From the NCBI GenBank assembly GCA_024138025.1, contig JAMXBD010001402.1, forward strand, positions 124,001 through 188,000: a stretch of 64,000 bases of DNA, written 5' to 3'. Below, in pieces: positions 33,211 through 44,977 of the stretch. A program made the position numbers and the translations under genes. The notes under the pieces were generated by a model. It was given only the letters and a program-made list of their open reading frames with translations. It was not told where the DNA came from and searched no databases. How positions within the stretch are numbered: the stretch's first letter is position 1; every line of letters starts with the position of its first letter. This DNA is from Combretum micranthum. Lineage: Eukaryota > Streptophyta > Magnoliopsida > Myrtales > Combretaceae.

Positions 33211-34612
33211 TTAGCATATAAGTACCAAAAACAAGCTTAAGGTGTTGCGGTACTTCAAAAGCACTGAAGGCTCTATTTGTGCTAACCAATCCTTGGCTTT
33301 ATTCGGTTTTCCAAAAGCTCTATCAAAATATCGATTGCACTTTATGAAATCAGGCAACATACTTTGATAAGGTCTTGGTAATAGCGGTTCAGTTGGTGCC
33401 GTTGCAATAGGTGGTGTTGGAACCTCTGGTGCCACTCATGGTTGTCAAACTCGAGTTTCTACCTAGAATCGCTAAGGGGTCCGTAGAATCGGAACATAAA
33501 ATCGAAACGTAGAATCGTAAGATTCTACAACTAATGTAAATTTACTTACAAAAATTATTGATGTACTTACTAAAATAATAAAACTTTAAATAAATTATGA
33601 AAATAAAGAATTTAGTATTAAATTAGTTATGTACAACCAAAATTTAAGTTTTATCAATCATAATTCACATACTGTCATTAATATTTAGTGCAATTTTATA
33701 ATTAAAATAATTATTTTTATTTAATGATGATTCATAATCTATAATTATTAAGATATATTGCAAATCATTTAAATTATCATGTGTAAGTAGCTAGTTTTGT
33801 GTAGTGATGAATATTTTCATGTTCACTATATATTTGCATAAAAAATCATTACATAAAAATTCATTATATTTATGGCAAATATATTTATAGATAGAAAATT
33901 ATTAAAAAAGGAAAAAACATAGCACTGTATATATTATTTTAATGTTCATTCAAAATGTTCAAAATATATCATTATCATATATAACCTAAAAGAAAATAAC
34001 TCTCTAAAAAATACAAAAAAAAGGAAATAAAAGGAAAAAATTATTAAAAAAACTAAAATTAAGTTAGATTAAGATAAATATCAAGAACCAACCCCAAAAC
34101 CCCTAAATTTAAATATATTAAATTGATTGCATTTTTAAAGTTCAAATAGAAAAAAAAAAGTGTAAAATTACAACTTTAAGATTTTACTACGATTCTACTT
34201 ACGATTCTACTACCGATTCTACCGTTTCTACTCACGATTCTACGTTCTACTTACGAGTTTACTCAAAAAACGATTTTGAATGCGAGTTGAATCGAAATAT
34301 CATCATCAACTCGTAAACTCGTAGAAACGTACGAGTAGACTCGCGAGTTTGACAACCATGGTGCCACTTCTTGCGCATATATAGCTGTACAAGTGCTGGT
34401 ATAGTATGAGCTTGTTGCATGAAATCTCTTATTAGGTCAACAAGTTGTTCAATATTAACTAGTTGGTTGATTTGTTGTGGAGATCTTCCCCGTTCTCAGG
34501 TTCTACCTATTTTTGGTTTGCGTTGTGTGCGAGAGCATCTCCTATTTGCTCTACAATTTTATTAAGCTTTATGTGAGATCCTTGAATTTTGTTAATTTTT
34601 AGGCGTTCTGAA
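33211..34612 (-). pseudogene. gag: gag N-terminal region split by a hAT MITE
   Basis: From 34612 the minus strand reads a glutamine-rich segment, then across the MITE (33437-34360) continues as APEVPTPPIATAPTEPLLPR and FGKPNKAKDWLAQIE near 33300. The latter resembles the gag core that begins with a W(L/I)xxIE motif. With the MITE and one copy of its target duplication removed, the two sides join without a gap. At about 34612 the element abuts an unrelated gypsy fragment. Confidence 0.6.
33437..34360. mobile_element. hAT-type MITE, 924 bp
   Basis: Terminal inverted repeats CATGGTTGTCAAACTCG, perfect at both ends, with an 8-bp target duplication GTGCCACT (33429-33436 and 34361-34368). The subterminal regions are dense in GATTCTAC/GTAGAATCG motifs. 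No transposase is encoded. The 8-bp duplication and the TIR starting CA fit the hAT superfamily. It interrupts gag of the giant-LTR element, so it is younger than that insertion. Confidence 0.9.
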
Positions 34613-35043
34613 AAACTTGAAGAAACATGCCAATAGCGATTGAGTCTCCTAAGGATTACTTCTATAAACTGGTCTATTTAGAATGTTAGCTCCGGGTACA
34701 AAGTTAATTTGATGCTCGATTCCTCGAATTGGAGGTAATCCCTTTAGGATTTCCTCAGGAAAGACATCATCAAATTCCTATAAAAGAGATATAACAACAC
34801 TAAGCAAAGCGTCGGATAAATCGTTAGTGTTCAAACATTTTTCTTTATAAATCATCAACAGTATAGGCTATTTCATTACCAATGCTCTCCTTACTACACT
34901 CGCTCTTGCCACACAACTCTCCTTTTGCGAGGCCGCACTCTTCTTTTTTCTCACCACTAAAGCCGAACCCCTTTCAACTTAGTCACTCTCACTCTTTCCG
35001 ACCTTCCTCTCTTTTTAGTTTCTTTTTCTTTTTCCCTCTCAAT

Positions 35044-35277
35044 CTATTTTTCACTTTCCTTATGTTTCCTAAAGGATTGTTGTCGTTGCAATTGATCTTC
35101 ATAAACTTCCTTAGGGGTTAAGGGCTTAAGGCTATAGCTTTTGCTATTGTGAACAAGCGAGTACTTGTTTAAAAAGCCATCATGAATCACCCTCCTATCA
35201 AATTGCCATGGCCTTCCTAACAACACATGACAAGACTGCATCGGTATGACATCACAAAGCACTTCATCCTCATACAT
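35044..35277 (-). pseudogene. pro: gypsy protease, C-terminal part
   Basis: Reads EDEVLCDVIPMQSCHVLLGR then PWQFDRRVIHDGFLNKYSLV, the conserved end of the protease domain. The active-site half further upstream (35280-35460) is frameshifted. A charged linker follows. Confidence 0.75.
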
Positions 35278-35465
35278 CCTGAGGCGAAAAGCAATCTTAG
35301 CTTATTTGGTCACCTTAGCCTCACCACTATCATTCAACCATTGCAACTTATAAGGATTAGTATGTTTAGTGGTCTTCAGCTAACAACATTTGTGCAACTA
35401 CCCTTATTAATAATCAAACCATAAATATTGTCACCAATATATCACCGAGTATGAAAAATATTCTA

Positions 35466-35954
35466 TCATTGCACATCAAATTCCTCTTTCACCTGCGCAT
35501 TCAAAGCAAGCTTCACTACCCCTACTAATTTGCCCACAATGAGTTCTTCGTCACTGATATCCTCCAATGGTGGCATATCCTCATCATCCTCACTATCATC
35601 TTCAGTTTCATAATTACCATTGTGAATTAACATAACACGCTTGTTAGGACACTGGCTAGCAATGTGACCCCTACCTTGACATTTAAAACACTTTATATCT
35701 CGATTCCTAGAAGTAGAAGAATAAGATTTATCTTGATTTCCATGCTTGGTTGTTTCTTGCTTTTGCTCAGATTTTGGCTTTGAAATGGGCTGCTTCTTCC
35801 TTCTTCTTCTGGTAACTCGACTTGTAACTGGATGAGCCCGAACCAGATGTAAAACATGTGTACTATTACCCTTCCTCTTGAGTTGGTTCTCAATTTTAAT
35901 GGTCATATGTACCATATCTTCCCAACTTAACATAGTTCTGCAATTCCACCACAT
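35466..35954 (-). pseudogene. gag: gag zinc-knuckle region
   Basis: An intact CCHC knuckle, CFKCQGRGHIASQCPNK (about 35690-35640), is preceded by a Lys/Arg/Ser/Gln-rich linker and followed by an acidic stretch (EDDSEDDEDMPPLEDISDEE). This is the arrangement between capsid and protease in this family. The upstream gag core is in an overlapping frame, so the polyprotein is interrupted near 35940. Confidence 0.85.
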
Positions 35955-36712
35955 TCTAAATCTCCCAATTCATGGTCTTCTATAACATTTGCCCTGATAA
36001 TTGTAACCTCCATTTCTTTATGATACTCCTCCAAACTCTTGTTGCCCTGGTGAAGAGTTTGGAATCTGTTGTGCAATTCTCTATAGAAGTAGTTTGGAAC
36101 AAACTGCTTCCTAATTATTCTTTTCATCTCCTTCCATGTCTCTACTTGTGGCTCTCCATTTCTTCTCTTATTCAACACCAACATCCCACCAAACTATGGC
36201 ATAATCTGAAAATTCAATGGCAGCCAGTTTTACTTTCTTGGCTTCAGAGTAGTTGTGGAAATCAAACATTAATTCCACCTTCTTCTTCCACTCAAGATAT
36301 ACTTCAGGATCATTCTTCCCTTGAAAGGTTGGAATCTTCATCTTAATACTACCTAAGTAATCATCCTCCTAATTCCTAGCTCCTTGATACCTACCATCAT
36401 ATCTCCTATTACTATCGACATATCCCCTATAAACTCCTCTTCAGATCCAAAACCTTCATATTCTTCTTCTATTCTTACTCCTATCCTAGGATTTCTCTCT
36501 CTCCTATGTCCTGGAGGAACATCCTTTGACTGCTTCATGCTTTGTTCAACCTTCTCATTGAGTTCTTCCATTCCTTCTCTAAACATTTTCTTCGTCTCTG
36601 CCGTCAACACCTCCAAAATCAATTTAGTATCAACTCCTCCCTTCTCACCTTCAAATGAACCCTTATGTGACATATTTTCTTTCTTGTAGAAAACAAGGTT
36701 AGAATAAAACAA
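35927..36712 (-). pseudogene. gag: gag N-terminus and capsid core
   Basis: 36712-36353 gives a Lys/Glu-rich amphipathic start (KLILEVLTAETKKMFREGME). 36184-35927 gives TWKEMKRIIRKQFVPNYFYR and LHQGNKSLEEYHKEMEVTII, the retrotrans_gag core. The 170-bp stretch between them is frameshifted and encodes the WW-type part. Confidence 0.8.
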
Positions 36713-37539
36713 TCCTCACAATTCATTCAACCATTATAACTTACATGGCCTAGGATATTTTTTATAGGTAAATGATGCAAATCAAAGAGCATCATCAAGG
36801 GAGATTAACACATTTAAAAAATTATAGGAACTTCAAAGATAACATGGAAAATCAAGGAACAAATGAGCAGATTCAAAATCGATGCGAAGGATTCAAATTT
36901 AAAAACAGCACACTTGTCACGCCCCATAGGGTACCCTAAACGTAACAGTCCGCCGCATGCTATATGAGATTCCCGAATTACCACCTTAGTCTTTCGAGAG
37001 TCTCATATAGATGTAAGGCGTACCTTTACACAATAGAGTACAATTTCGAATGGAGATAAAAGCTTAATTTGGCATGCATGGGCAATAGGATATAATTCAT
37101 GAACATAAATGAATATTACAAAATTCTAAGGGGCATTCCCCCGCAAAAGAATATTTAACGGTCCATTACAGTCATCCAAGTCTTAGAAGTTTTCTATGGA
37201 AGTCTAATTCAAAAATTATAACTTCTAGGGAAAAACCTAGCTTCGGTACCTGTTCACCGGGTCTCTTCGCCTAAGCCATAAGTGTGTAAGCTGCAAAAGG
37301 AACGGACTGTAGGGACGTAAGCTAACTAGCTTAGTGAGTGTAATCTCCCACAAAAACATTTATGTCACAACAATTCAAATAAGTTATTAATCAAGCAAAT
37401 GTATGCATCAACCACATGAGTTTCAACATACATATGACCAACCGGAAATCATATGTGGATGGAATTGCGCCCTCCATCCCGGGTTAGCAGATTAACGAAT
37501 CCTGCGGTACTAACATATCCCGTTTATGGATCACGGCTA

Positions 37540-37690
37540 ACCTACGATTATCGATGTCGTTTATGGTTCACGACTAACACGATTATTCGATGTCGTTTAT
37601 GGTTCACGACTAACCTACGATTATTCGATGTCGTTTATGGTTCACGACTAACCTACGATTATCGATGTCGTTATGGTTCACGACTAACCT
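37540..37690. repeat. About 37-bp minisatellite in giant LTR
   Basis: Four to five units of CGATGTCGTTTATGGTTCAC followed by GACTAACCTACGATTAT, with small indels. Confidence 0.9.
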
Positions 37691-37987
37691 ACAAATGCTC
37701 ATGCTCCATCCCCTTGTGATATGCACATGTCAATTTATCATTTACTCAAGTAGTTGATTAAGCTAATTTACTTAGGCGATCAATCAATTTATCAGACAAT
37801 CCATCATAGCTAACTATACAATCAAAGTTTATCACCCGTTTCGATATTCTTAATTTGTTTCTCACATCATCAACAATCATATAATTTCCCAATAATCCCC
37901 ATTATTCATATTCCATTCAATTGACCTACATTCTAGTGCACTACTTTACAAGCACATACAATAAATGAATTGGGAAGAAAAACTCAC

Positions 37988-38055
37988 TCCGCCATCGGTA
38001 CTCCTCTTCTAGTAGTAATAGTCCGGAGGTAACTCGTCACCGTCCACGGGTTCAC
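37988..38055 (-). other. Candidate conserved mini-exon in giant LTR, copy 2
   Basis: Minus strand: ATAG acceptor, 68 nt, GTGAGTTTT donor, with ATGGCGGA at the donor. The peptide reads GEPVDGDELPPDYYY followed by a stop. Confidence 0.45.
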
Positions 38056-41019
38056 CTATTCATATAAAAATGACCTAATAAGTATTCTATCAACTTAGGA
38101 CACTAAAACTCTAAGGAAACTTAGTGAAATCGGAATTCGCGTCATTTCCGAAGTTCCGTTTTAAAATGGCCATAACTTGGTCGTTTTAAGTCGGAATTTC
38201 GCAAATTATATACCGATTCCTATCTACTTCGAAAGAGCTTTCCAAATATGAAGTTAAATCAAGTTTTGAAATATTTAAGCCTTGGAATTGAGGGATCAGA
38301 TCCGTACAGCGGGTTTGTCAATTCCAAAATGCGGTTTTTCATGAATGCATTTGAGATTCCTAAGTGTAATATGATGCTAAATGCAATGGAAATGATTTTC
38401 CCTATCATGAATGTCATGATGTGAACCTTAAGAAGTCTATGTTCTTATAACTTTTAAATTTAACGATTTTTAGAAAACAAACTTTCCTTAGAAACCATTT
38501 CCTCTCAATATTTAGTAAGTGAGTTTACTACATTTGACCACATCTACATTTTACATGGATTTCCTTTAGAAAAACTCTACTTTATTTAAAGAAATTTTGA
38601 TCCTTATATTAGTTATATCCTAAGGCCTTTATTTCTTTAATAAAATCTACATTTACAAACTTTTAAGTGGGTCTTTTACTATGGGGTTTCCAAAATCCGA
38701 ATTTCAAAAGTTCATTTTCAAGTTGATTCCTTTAGGAAAAATATATTTTATACTTGAAACTTTAAGTATCTATTATACCTATCCTAAGGACTTCATTTAT
38801 TAAGAAAATATCATTTTTGAAGTTGGAAAAATAGTGTTTCCTAACCCTACATCCATTATTACGAATTTGGTTTCATAACTTTTAACTCAAAACTCCTATG
38901 GACTTCATTTCTTGTTTCCAACATTTTCTTTAGTAAGAACTCCTTTAGACTCATGAAAAATACTACTAAACATTATCTATTACCCATAGGCTTCATTTCT
39001 CTTATGAAATACATGTTTAGAAGTTGTTAAAAGTGTTTTTGACCTTGGTTTTCAAATCATCCGAATTTTCAAATCTTTTTTTGTAAAGTACTTTTCTTTT
39101 TGACTTCATGGACCCAATAATATAGAATCTATACACTAGAAAGTCATTTACTAAAGACAAAAGTGTTAAAGACTATTTATGCACATATGAACAAAATAAT
39201 AATGAAACTATAAATGCCACATGATCATGAGTATCAAAATGATGGATCTACTTTATCAAAAGCTTAAATGAGTTTTAAAAACATAAAAACCATATTTTCA
39301 TAGAAGATCTTTGTTTAAAAGACTTTTGATGGATAAAAGTAAAGCTTTTGGTATAGAAACTCCTTTAAAAGATAGATCTACTTTGAAATGGTTCGGGATT
39401 TTTGTGTTGTTATCTCATTATTCCTACTACAAGATCATGGGAACATGGAGTTGAGATAACCAAAATCACTTAGCCATAACAAAGTTTCATGAGTTGGAAG
39501 TAGTGGATCTTTACTTACTTGAAGTGGATGGAAGATAGAAGAGAAAAATGAGAAGTTGTGTGGATGTGTGAGGGCTTCTAATGTTTCGGCCAAAGGGGGA
39601 AAGAAGAGAGGATTGAGGAGCTTTTCACACTTTGTAACTTTTGGAAAGTGGATAAATGAAAGAATGAGGAGAGAGAGAAAGTTAGTTTATATAGGAGTTG
39701 ATTTTTAGGTTAAAGAAGAAAGAAAAAATCAAATTGGAGCATGGGAGGGGGCCATAATGGCACCGGTTTTGGGAAGGCAAAGGGGGGAAAAGGCTTGATT
39801 TGTTTCCATCTTACTTTAACTTGATTTGATTTATATCATATGTCATAATTAAGTGAAGTGACAAAAGTTATGGAAGAAAGGAAAGGATTTGATATGTTAA
39901 GAGTTAGATTTGTAGGGTAGGCTAATAGGTAGACTAGGTAGTACTTTATGAATAGTAATGAATAGTTGACAAGACAATTTAATTTCCGTAGTAATGAAAT
40001 ACGAATATAAAAAGCTATAACTGTATTTTCATAAACCGGAAAATTATGAAAAATATATTTTTGAAATCCTTATTTTATTTCGGTTCAAATGAGTACTCAT
40101 AAGAATATTTTTTTAAATTCTAGTTCCGGGGCACGTTTTTTCTATAATGGGTCTCGGGATGACCCGGAATCGAAATTTTCTTAAAATCAGATATTTTCTT
40201 AGTTTGAAATATATTCAAGAATTATAATCAAAAGTAAATTTTCTAGAAAGTTTATTAATTGGAAACCGAGGAAAAGCCGGAAATAGGGTTTCTAGTTCTC
40301 ACTCCAGACTTGAGCTATTCCGGTTTAGGGTTTTGGTTTCCGGTCTAGGGTTATCTTACTACTTGAAAAACCGGGGTTTACAACACTTGTACATCAGCAC
40401 AGTATGCTGCCAGCCTTCAACTATACGCCATCGGCGTTGGAACTTTGGCTGCTAGCTTTCAGCCAGCCTTCAACATGTTTAGAATTGAAAATTTTAAAGC
40501 TGCTTCCAAAGCCACCAGCTTACATAATATAGGCTGCAGCTTTTCAATGAAGGCCACTAGCTTACTTTGACGGCAGTCTTGTTTATTTTTTGTGTCTTTT
40601 TGTTTTCCTTCGTATTTGGTTATGAAGTCCTTTGTTATTTTTCTTTTTCACAGAAGTTTTATGAGATCTTTGAGATTAGCTTTGAAGAATTTTCTTCTTG
40701 AGAGAAAGTTATCTTTTGTATTGCTTTTTATAGCAAAATGATCCATGAATATTGAGAGTTCAATTTTCTTTATTCATTCTCGTTGATAGAATCATTGATT
40801 CTTTTGACACAATAATTAGTTTTGTAATTTGTGAGTCATATTAGATTATGATCCTTATTAAGAACTAACTTGATTTTGTGATTCGTGAGTCATATCAGAT
40901 TACAATTTCATTCATATCTTGTAAGTTTTCTCAGTTTATTTATCCATAAAACCCTAAAAAGATCAAAGAACCCTAGTTCTTGATGGAAACAATTTTCGAC
41001 CACCTTGGATTCTTATCGC

Positions 41020-41032
41020 TTGGTATTAGAGC
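41020..41032 (+). other. Primer-binding site (plus strand)
   Basis: TTGGTATTAGAGC is one mismatch from the standard initiator tRNA-Met site and directly follows the plus-strand LTR. Confidence 0.65.
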
Positions 41033-41039
41033 TTTTGGT

Positions 41040-41690
41040 TCACCATTGTGAAACTCCCTATAGAAGTATGCAGGAACAAATCTCTTTTTCATCACTCTTT
41101 TCACCTCCTCCCAGGTCTCTATTTATGGCTCTCCATTCCTCCTCCTACTTAACATCAACTGATCCTACCACACTATTGCATAATCTGAAAATTCTATGCA
41201 GCAAACTTCACCTTCTTTCTCTTAGAGAAGTCATGACAATCAAATACCAACTCTACCTTCTTCTCCCATTCCAAGTAAGCTTAGGATCATTCTTACCTTG
41301 GAAGGGTGGTATTTTCATCTTAATATTACCCAGGTAATTATCCTCCTAATTCCTAACGCCTCTATCTCCCCAATTCCTATTCCCTCCATCTCTTCCACTA
41401 TACCTCATAAAGTTATCAAATGACTCCTGCTCTAAATCATCATCAGAAATTATTCTTCATTCCCCTCTCCCTTCTTGGAAGACTTTCCTTCCTACGCTCT
41501 TGAGAGTCATTCTTTGATTGCTCCAACTTTTGGTCTATTGTCTCATGGAGTTTCTCCATTCCTGCTTTAAACAACCGCTACAACTCACTTGTTAAAGCAT
41601 CCAAAACCAACTTAGGATCCAAACCTCCTACCACACCTTTAGAAACACTTTTATCAAACATCTTTGCTGCAAAACAGAAAACATTAGTAA
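41040..41690 (-). pseudogene. gag: gypsy gag N-terminal fragment
   Basis: Minus strand from about 41660: KLVLDAL- and LFKAGMEKL-like start, then the gag core ending FVPAYFYRE near 41060, where it meets the plus-strand primer-binding site. Several frameshifts. Close relative of the gag at 35.9-36.7 kb, from a separate element copy because both keep the same N-terminal region. Confidence 0.75.
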
Positions 41691-42192
41691 TAGTAATAAA
41701 TCCTCACAATTCACTCCCTCGTGTGTGTCACTCAAAAGGATGAATCGCTCAATCACTCATGTATGCGCATAGCCAAATAATGATAACTCACAAATTCCTC
41801 TGTTTTGGTTCTTTGGGAACTAATTCCAAACCTCAACAAATCGCTTTCCGAAGAATTCAACAAGAAATATCCACAACCTAATGATACCCTAAAAACTAAA
41901 AATCAAGTTTTTTTTAGTCTCTTTCGACTAAAAACAAGATCTACTATGATCAACAAACCATAAGAGGTCAATTCAACCAATAACCCAAATCAATTTTTCT
42001 CTTCATACTTATTTTTTTTTTTGCATGAATTTTTTTTACACGAATTCTCTCTCTCTCTCAAATTCAAGTAACTAGGAACAAATAACACTATGAAATCAAG
42101 TATGAAACGAACTGGATATGGACGATTGGAGTTAGGGTTTGGTATTACCTTCCTCTGATCGAACCAAAATTGATGATTTTGAACAAACCTAG

Positions 42193-42206
42193 TCTTTGAT
42201 ACCAAA
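42193..42206 (-). other. Primer-binding site (minus strand)
   Basis: TCTTTGATACCAAA is the inverse of an initiator-Met-type site, two bases from the LTR end, with gag to the left as expected. Confidence 0.75.
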
Positions 42207-42207
42207 T

Positions 42208-42908
42208 TGATATGAACCATGCTAACTTTGTGACAAAACTCTATACCAATACGAATGGAAATCTAACCCAAGACCTTTCAAAATTGAATGGAACCGCGAC
42301 CCGTTGTTTATTGGAGACAGGAACCTTATGACGCCACAACCAAGGATGGGTGAACCAATTGATAAGTCGGGATTTGAACACTATGAAATAGGATCTGATA
42401 GGTTCAAAGAAAGAGTTCTTTCAAGAACTTAAAAGAAGAATACTCTCAAAATTGTAATGTCTTTTAATTGATTGATCTTTTGTTTTCCATACAATAAAAG
42501 GTTCATATAGGCCTCACAAATAACCTAGAAGGCCCAACAAATAACGGAAAATACATGGGAATTACTAAAAACGACAAAAGGAAACAAAAATCGAAAATTA
42601 ACAAAGGTTGGCATTCAAGGCCGGTAGCCTTCAATGTGCTCCCAATGATCTTCTTTCAAGACTAGCTCAAGGCTGGCTAATTCGCACCAGCCTTCATTGC
42701 AACATCTTGGATCTTCATCCTAGAGCTTTGGAAATCCAATTGGATGATATTAATCAACTTAGTTCCATCCTCAATGTGATGCAAGCTTGGCTCCTCTACT
42801 TGGACTTCTTGAATTAATCCATTGAGTACTTCTTTGAATCTTTTGGCTTGAGACCGCGTGATCGGTCCAAGTGGATCCACATTCCACTACACATTCATAA
42901 ATAGGCAC
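42208..42908 (-). repeat. 5' LTR of a minus-strand gypsy element
   Basis: Ends (minus strand) ...GGTTCATATCA at 42208. The start is near 42908 but not sharply defined. Its first part carries the pol tail frame (GPITRSQAKRFKEVLNGLIQ, 42880-42800), showing that in this family the LTR itself encodes the end of pol. GCCGG motifs lie near 42620. Confidence 0.7.
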
Positions 42909-43198
42909 ATGTTTCCATTGTTATAGGAGAAGATATTGATTCTATAACCTGTGATATAGCTCCTATGGATTATGCATAAATGATGCTTCCATTGACCTTA
43001 GTGGAAGCTCAACAGGAGAGATTTGAGAATGTACAGGCTAAGGGTTAAAGGAGTTTGTTTCTATTTCCTTGCAGGTCTTCCAAGAAAAGAAAGAAGTCAC
43101 CTCAAAAGTTCTAGAAGATATAACAGATTCGAGGACGAATCTCTTAAAGAAGGATGGAATAATGCAAATCAAAGAGCATCATCAAGGAAGATTAACAC
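42909..43198 (+). mobile_element. 3' end of a plus-strand gypsy element and start of its LTR
   Basis: GATTCGAGGACGAATCTC and a purine-rich AAAGAAGGATGGAA at 43131-43157 match the pol end and polypurine tract of this family. AATGCAAATCAAAGAGCATC then begins its LTR, matching 36775. The LTR is cut after 43198 by insertion of the minus-strand element whose LTR begins TGATGC. Confidence 0.6.
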
Positions 43199-44574
43199 TG
43201 ATGCAAACTCTAGGTATATTAAACCTGAAACCCAACAATTAGTCTGTGGAAGTAGGCCTTCGGAAAAGCTAAATCAGATCTAGATGGACCTTGACCCAAA
43301 GTTGTATTTCAACCTCGAACCAAAGGTATAAAAAGATGAAACCTTTACCTTAAGTTGTATTGCGAATTAGAACAAAGGTTTTAGAATCGAATTGAACGCC
43401 ACAAGATGAAATCTTGATAAGTTCACAAGTAGTAATGGAACTTAAGGAGAATACTCTCTCAATTCAATATTCATTCAAAGGTTAATTGTTCATACAAAAA
43501 CAAAACCAAATATATAAAACAAACAAAAGAAACTGAAACATCTCAAACAGATCTCGTGCACAAACATATGCCGACAAGCGTACAACTATGCTGACGGCAT
43601 ATAAAAGAAAATCAAAAGTCCTATGTTCTAGGATGTGTATGCTGTCAGAGTACTCCGACGACGTATATGGCAGCACAGGTGGCGTAGGATGAAATCATTG
43701 CTAGTGTTCAAGGCGGCTTTAAACAAAATGCTACTGGTCATTGTTTTCTCCCAAGTATGTTGGCATGTAATACTCTACACCGATCAACATAGAAGCTTAA
43801 AAATGAGGCCGTCTAAAATCAATGCTATAAAGCTGACTGGGTTGATAAAAGCTAGCGGTGTTGCAACTGTACGCTGGTTGTGTAAGGCTGGCATTAGACT
43901 CCTGTGAGCACATGTCACGCCCCAAAGAATACCCTAAACGTGACAGTCCGCCACACTCGATATTTAAACTCAAGTAAGGTAACCCCAGCCTTCTCATGAG
44001 TTTGAACATCGGGTGTAAGGCTCACTTTCAACGTACAAGGACCAGGCTTTGCTTCATAGTAGTTTAAGGAAACATACATAGCAACAAGAATGTAAACCAT
44101 AACCGTTACCTTTAGATCTATTCTATTACATGAGCTAAGGGGCATACCCCGTCAACAACGTTAAAAGTTCTTAAACTCACAAAGAAAATCCCTTATATTA
44201 TCCTTCGAGTACTACTTTCGAAGACATGACTAGAAGTCCGTGTCTACTTCTAGAACCCGGCCACATCAAAAGCTCCTTAATGTCTAAGAGCTATACCTGA
44301 TGTTCACAGCTCCTTGGAGATAACTATAAGTATTCATATTGCAACAGGAAACTACTGGGGTATAAGCTACGCTAGCTTAGTGAGTGAAAACTTCCATATC
44401 ACAATTAAGACAAATCATTCAAACAAGTGATTATTCAATCAAGTGAAATGCATCACACAAGTGGATTTAACAAACATATGACCAGCTGGAAATCATATGT
44501 GGATGGACTTACGCCCTCCATCCCGAGTTAGCAGATTAACGAATCCTGTGGTACGACGTCGTTTAAGCTCACGG

Positions 44575-44710
44575 TCAACTGAACAATATTTCGTTTTATG
44601 GATCACGATTAACCAACAATTTTGTTTTATGGATTATGATTAACCAATAATTTCGTTTTATGGATCAAGATTAACCAACAATTTCGTTTTATGGATCATG
44701 ATTAACCAAC
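44575..44710. repeat. About 33-bp minisatellite in giant LTR
   Basis: Four units of CAATTTCGTTTTATGGATCA plus AGATTAACCAA, at the same LTR position as the 37-bp array at 37540. Confidence 0.85.
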
Positions 44711-44905
44711 AAATGCTAATGCTCCATCCCCATCGTGATATGAATGAGTTCAATTATAATTGAAGTCCAATAATCGATTAATCCAATTCTTTTAGGTGGC
44801 TAAGCAATATTCGCAGACAATGAATTCTAGCTCATCTCTATACAAGCAACTAGTGAACTATCATTACGATCACAAGCAATAATTGAAATCGGAAGTGATA
44901 CTCAC

Positions 44906-44977
44906 TCGGCCATGGTACACCGGTCTCTTAGTAATAGTAGTGGTCGGGTGGTAGGGTATCATCGTTCCCGGGATCAC
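44906..44977 (-). other. Candidate conserved mini-exon in giant LTR, copy 3
   Basis: Minus strand: GGTAG acceptor, 72 nt, GTGAGTATC donor, with ATGGCCGA at the donor. The peptide reads GDPGNDDTLPPDHYYY followed by a stop. Confidence 0.45.

Larger units (their letters stand above)
34613..36772 (-). mobile_element. gypsy fragment: gag, protease and start of RT
   Basis: Minus strand, in order: gag N-terminus (36712-36353), gag core (36184-35927), zinc knuckle and acidic linker (35954-35466), protease (35277-35044), spacer, and RT start (about 34790-34630, PPIRGIEHQINFVPGA). Same family as the element at 1-5028. It is cut at both ends: RT at about 34613 by the giant-LTR element and the 5' leader at 36772 by a plus-strand LTR. 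Confidence 0.85.
36915..40382 (-). mobile_element. Solo giant LTR (3.47 kb)
   Basis: Minus strand: starts TGTAAACCCCGG at 40382 and ends GGGGCGTGACA at 36915. Flanked by a perfect 5-bp duplication ACACT (36910-36914 and 40383-40387), with no internal region. This is a solo LTR left by LTR-LTR recombination. It contains a TATA box (TATATAAA, inverse near 39690), the conserved 80-nt box (about 38165-38250), the mini-exon (37988-38055) and a minisatellite (37540-37690). Confidence 0.9.
36773..41018 (+). repeat. Plus-strand gypsy LTR, interrupted by a solo LTR
   Basis: Starts TGATGCAAATCAAAGAGC at 36773, runs to 36914, and resumes at 40388 after the inserted giant LTR. It has a second CAGCCTTC-rich portion with the family's GCCAGC/CCGGC motifs and ends just before the primer-binding site at about 41020. 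The exact last base is uncertain. Net length is about 0.77 kb. It is the 5' LTR of an element whose interior is gone after the primer-binding site. Confidence 0.6.

Noticed and set aside
37540..37690. CRISPR-like regular repeats
   Set aside because: Units are contiguous without unique spacers and the context is a plant LTR; it is a minisatellite.
42208..43198. pol end next to LTR next to gag, at first read as a tandem element dimer
   Set aside because: In this family the pol tail is encoded inside the LTR itself, so LTR-PBS-gag on the minus strand is an ordinary 5' end.
44575..44710. Centromeric satellite
   Set aside because: Only four 33-bp units confined to one LTR position; far too short and local for a satellite array.
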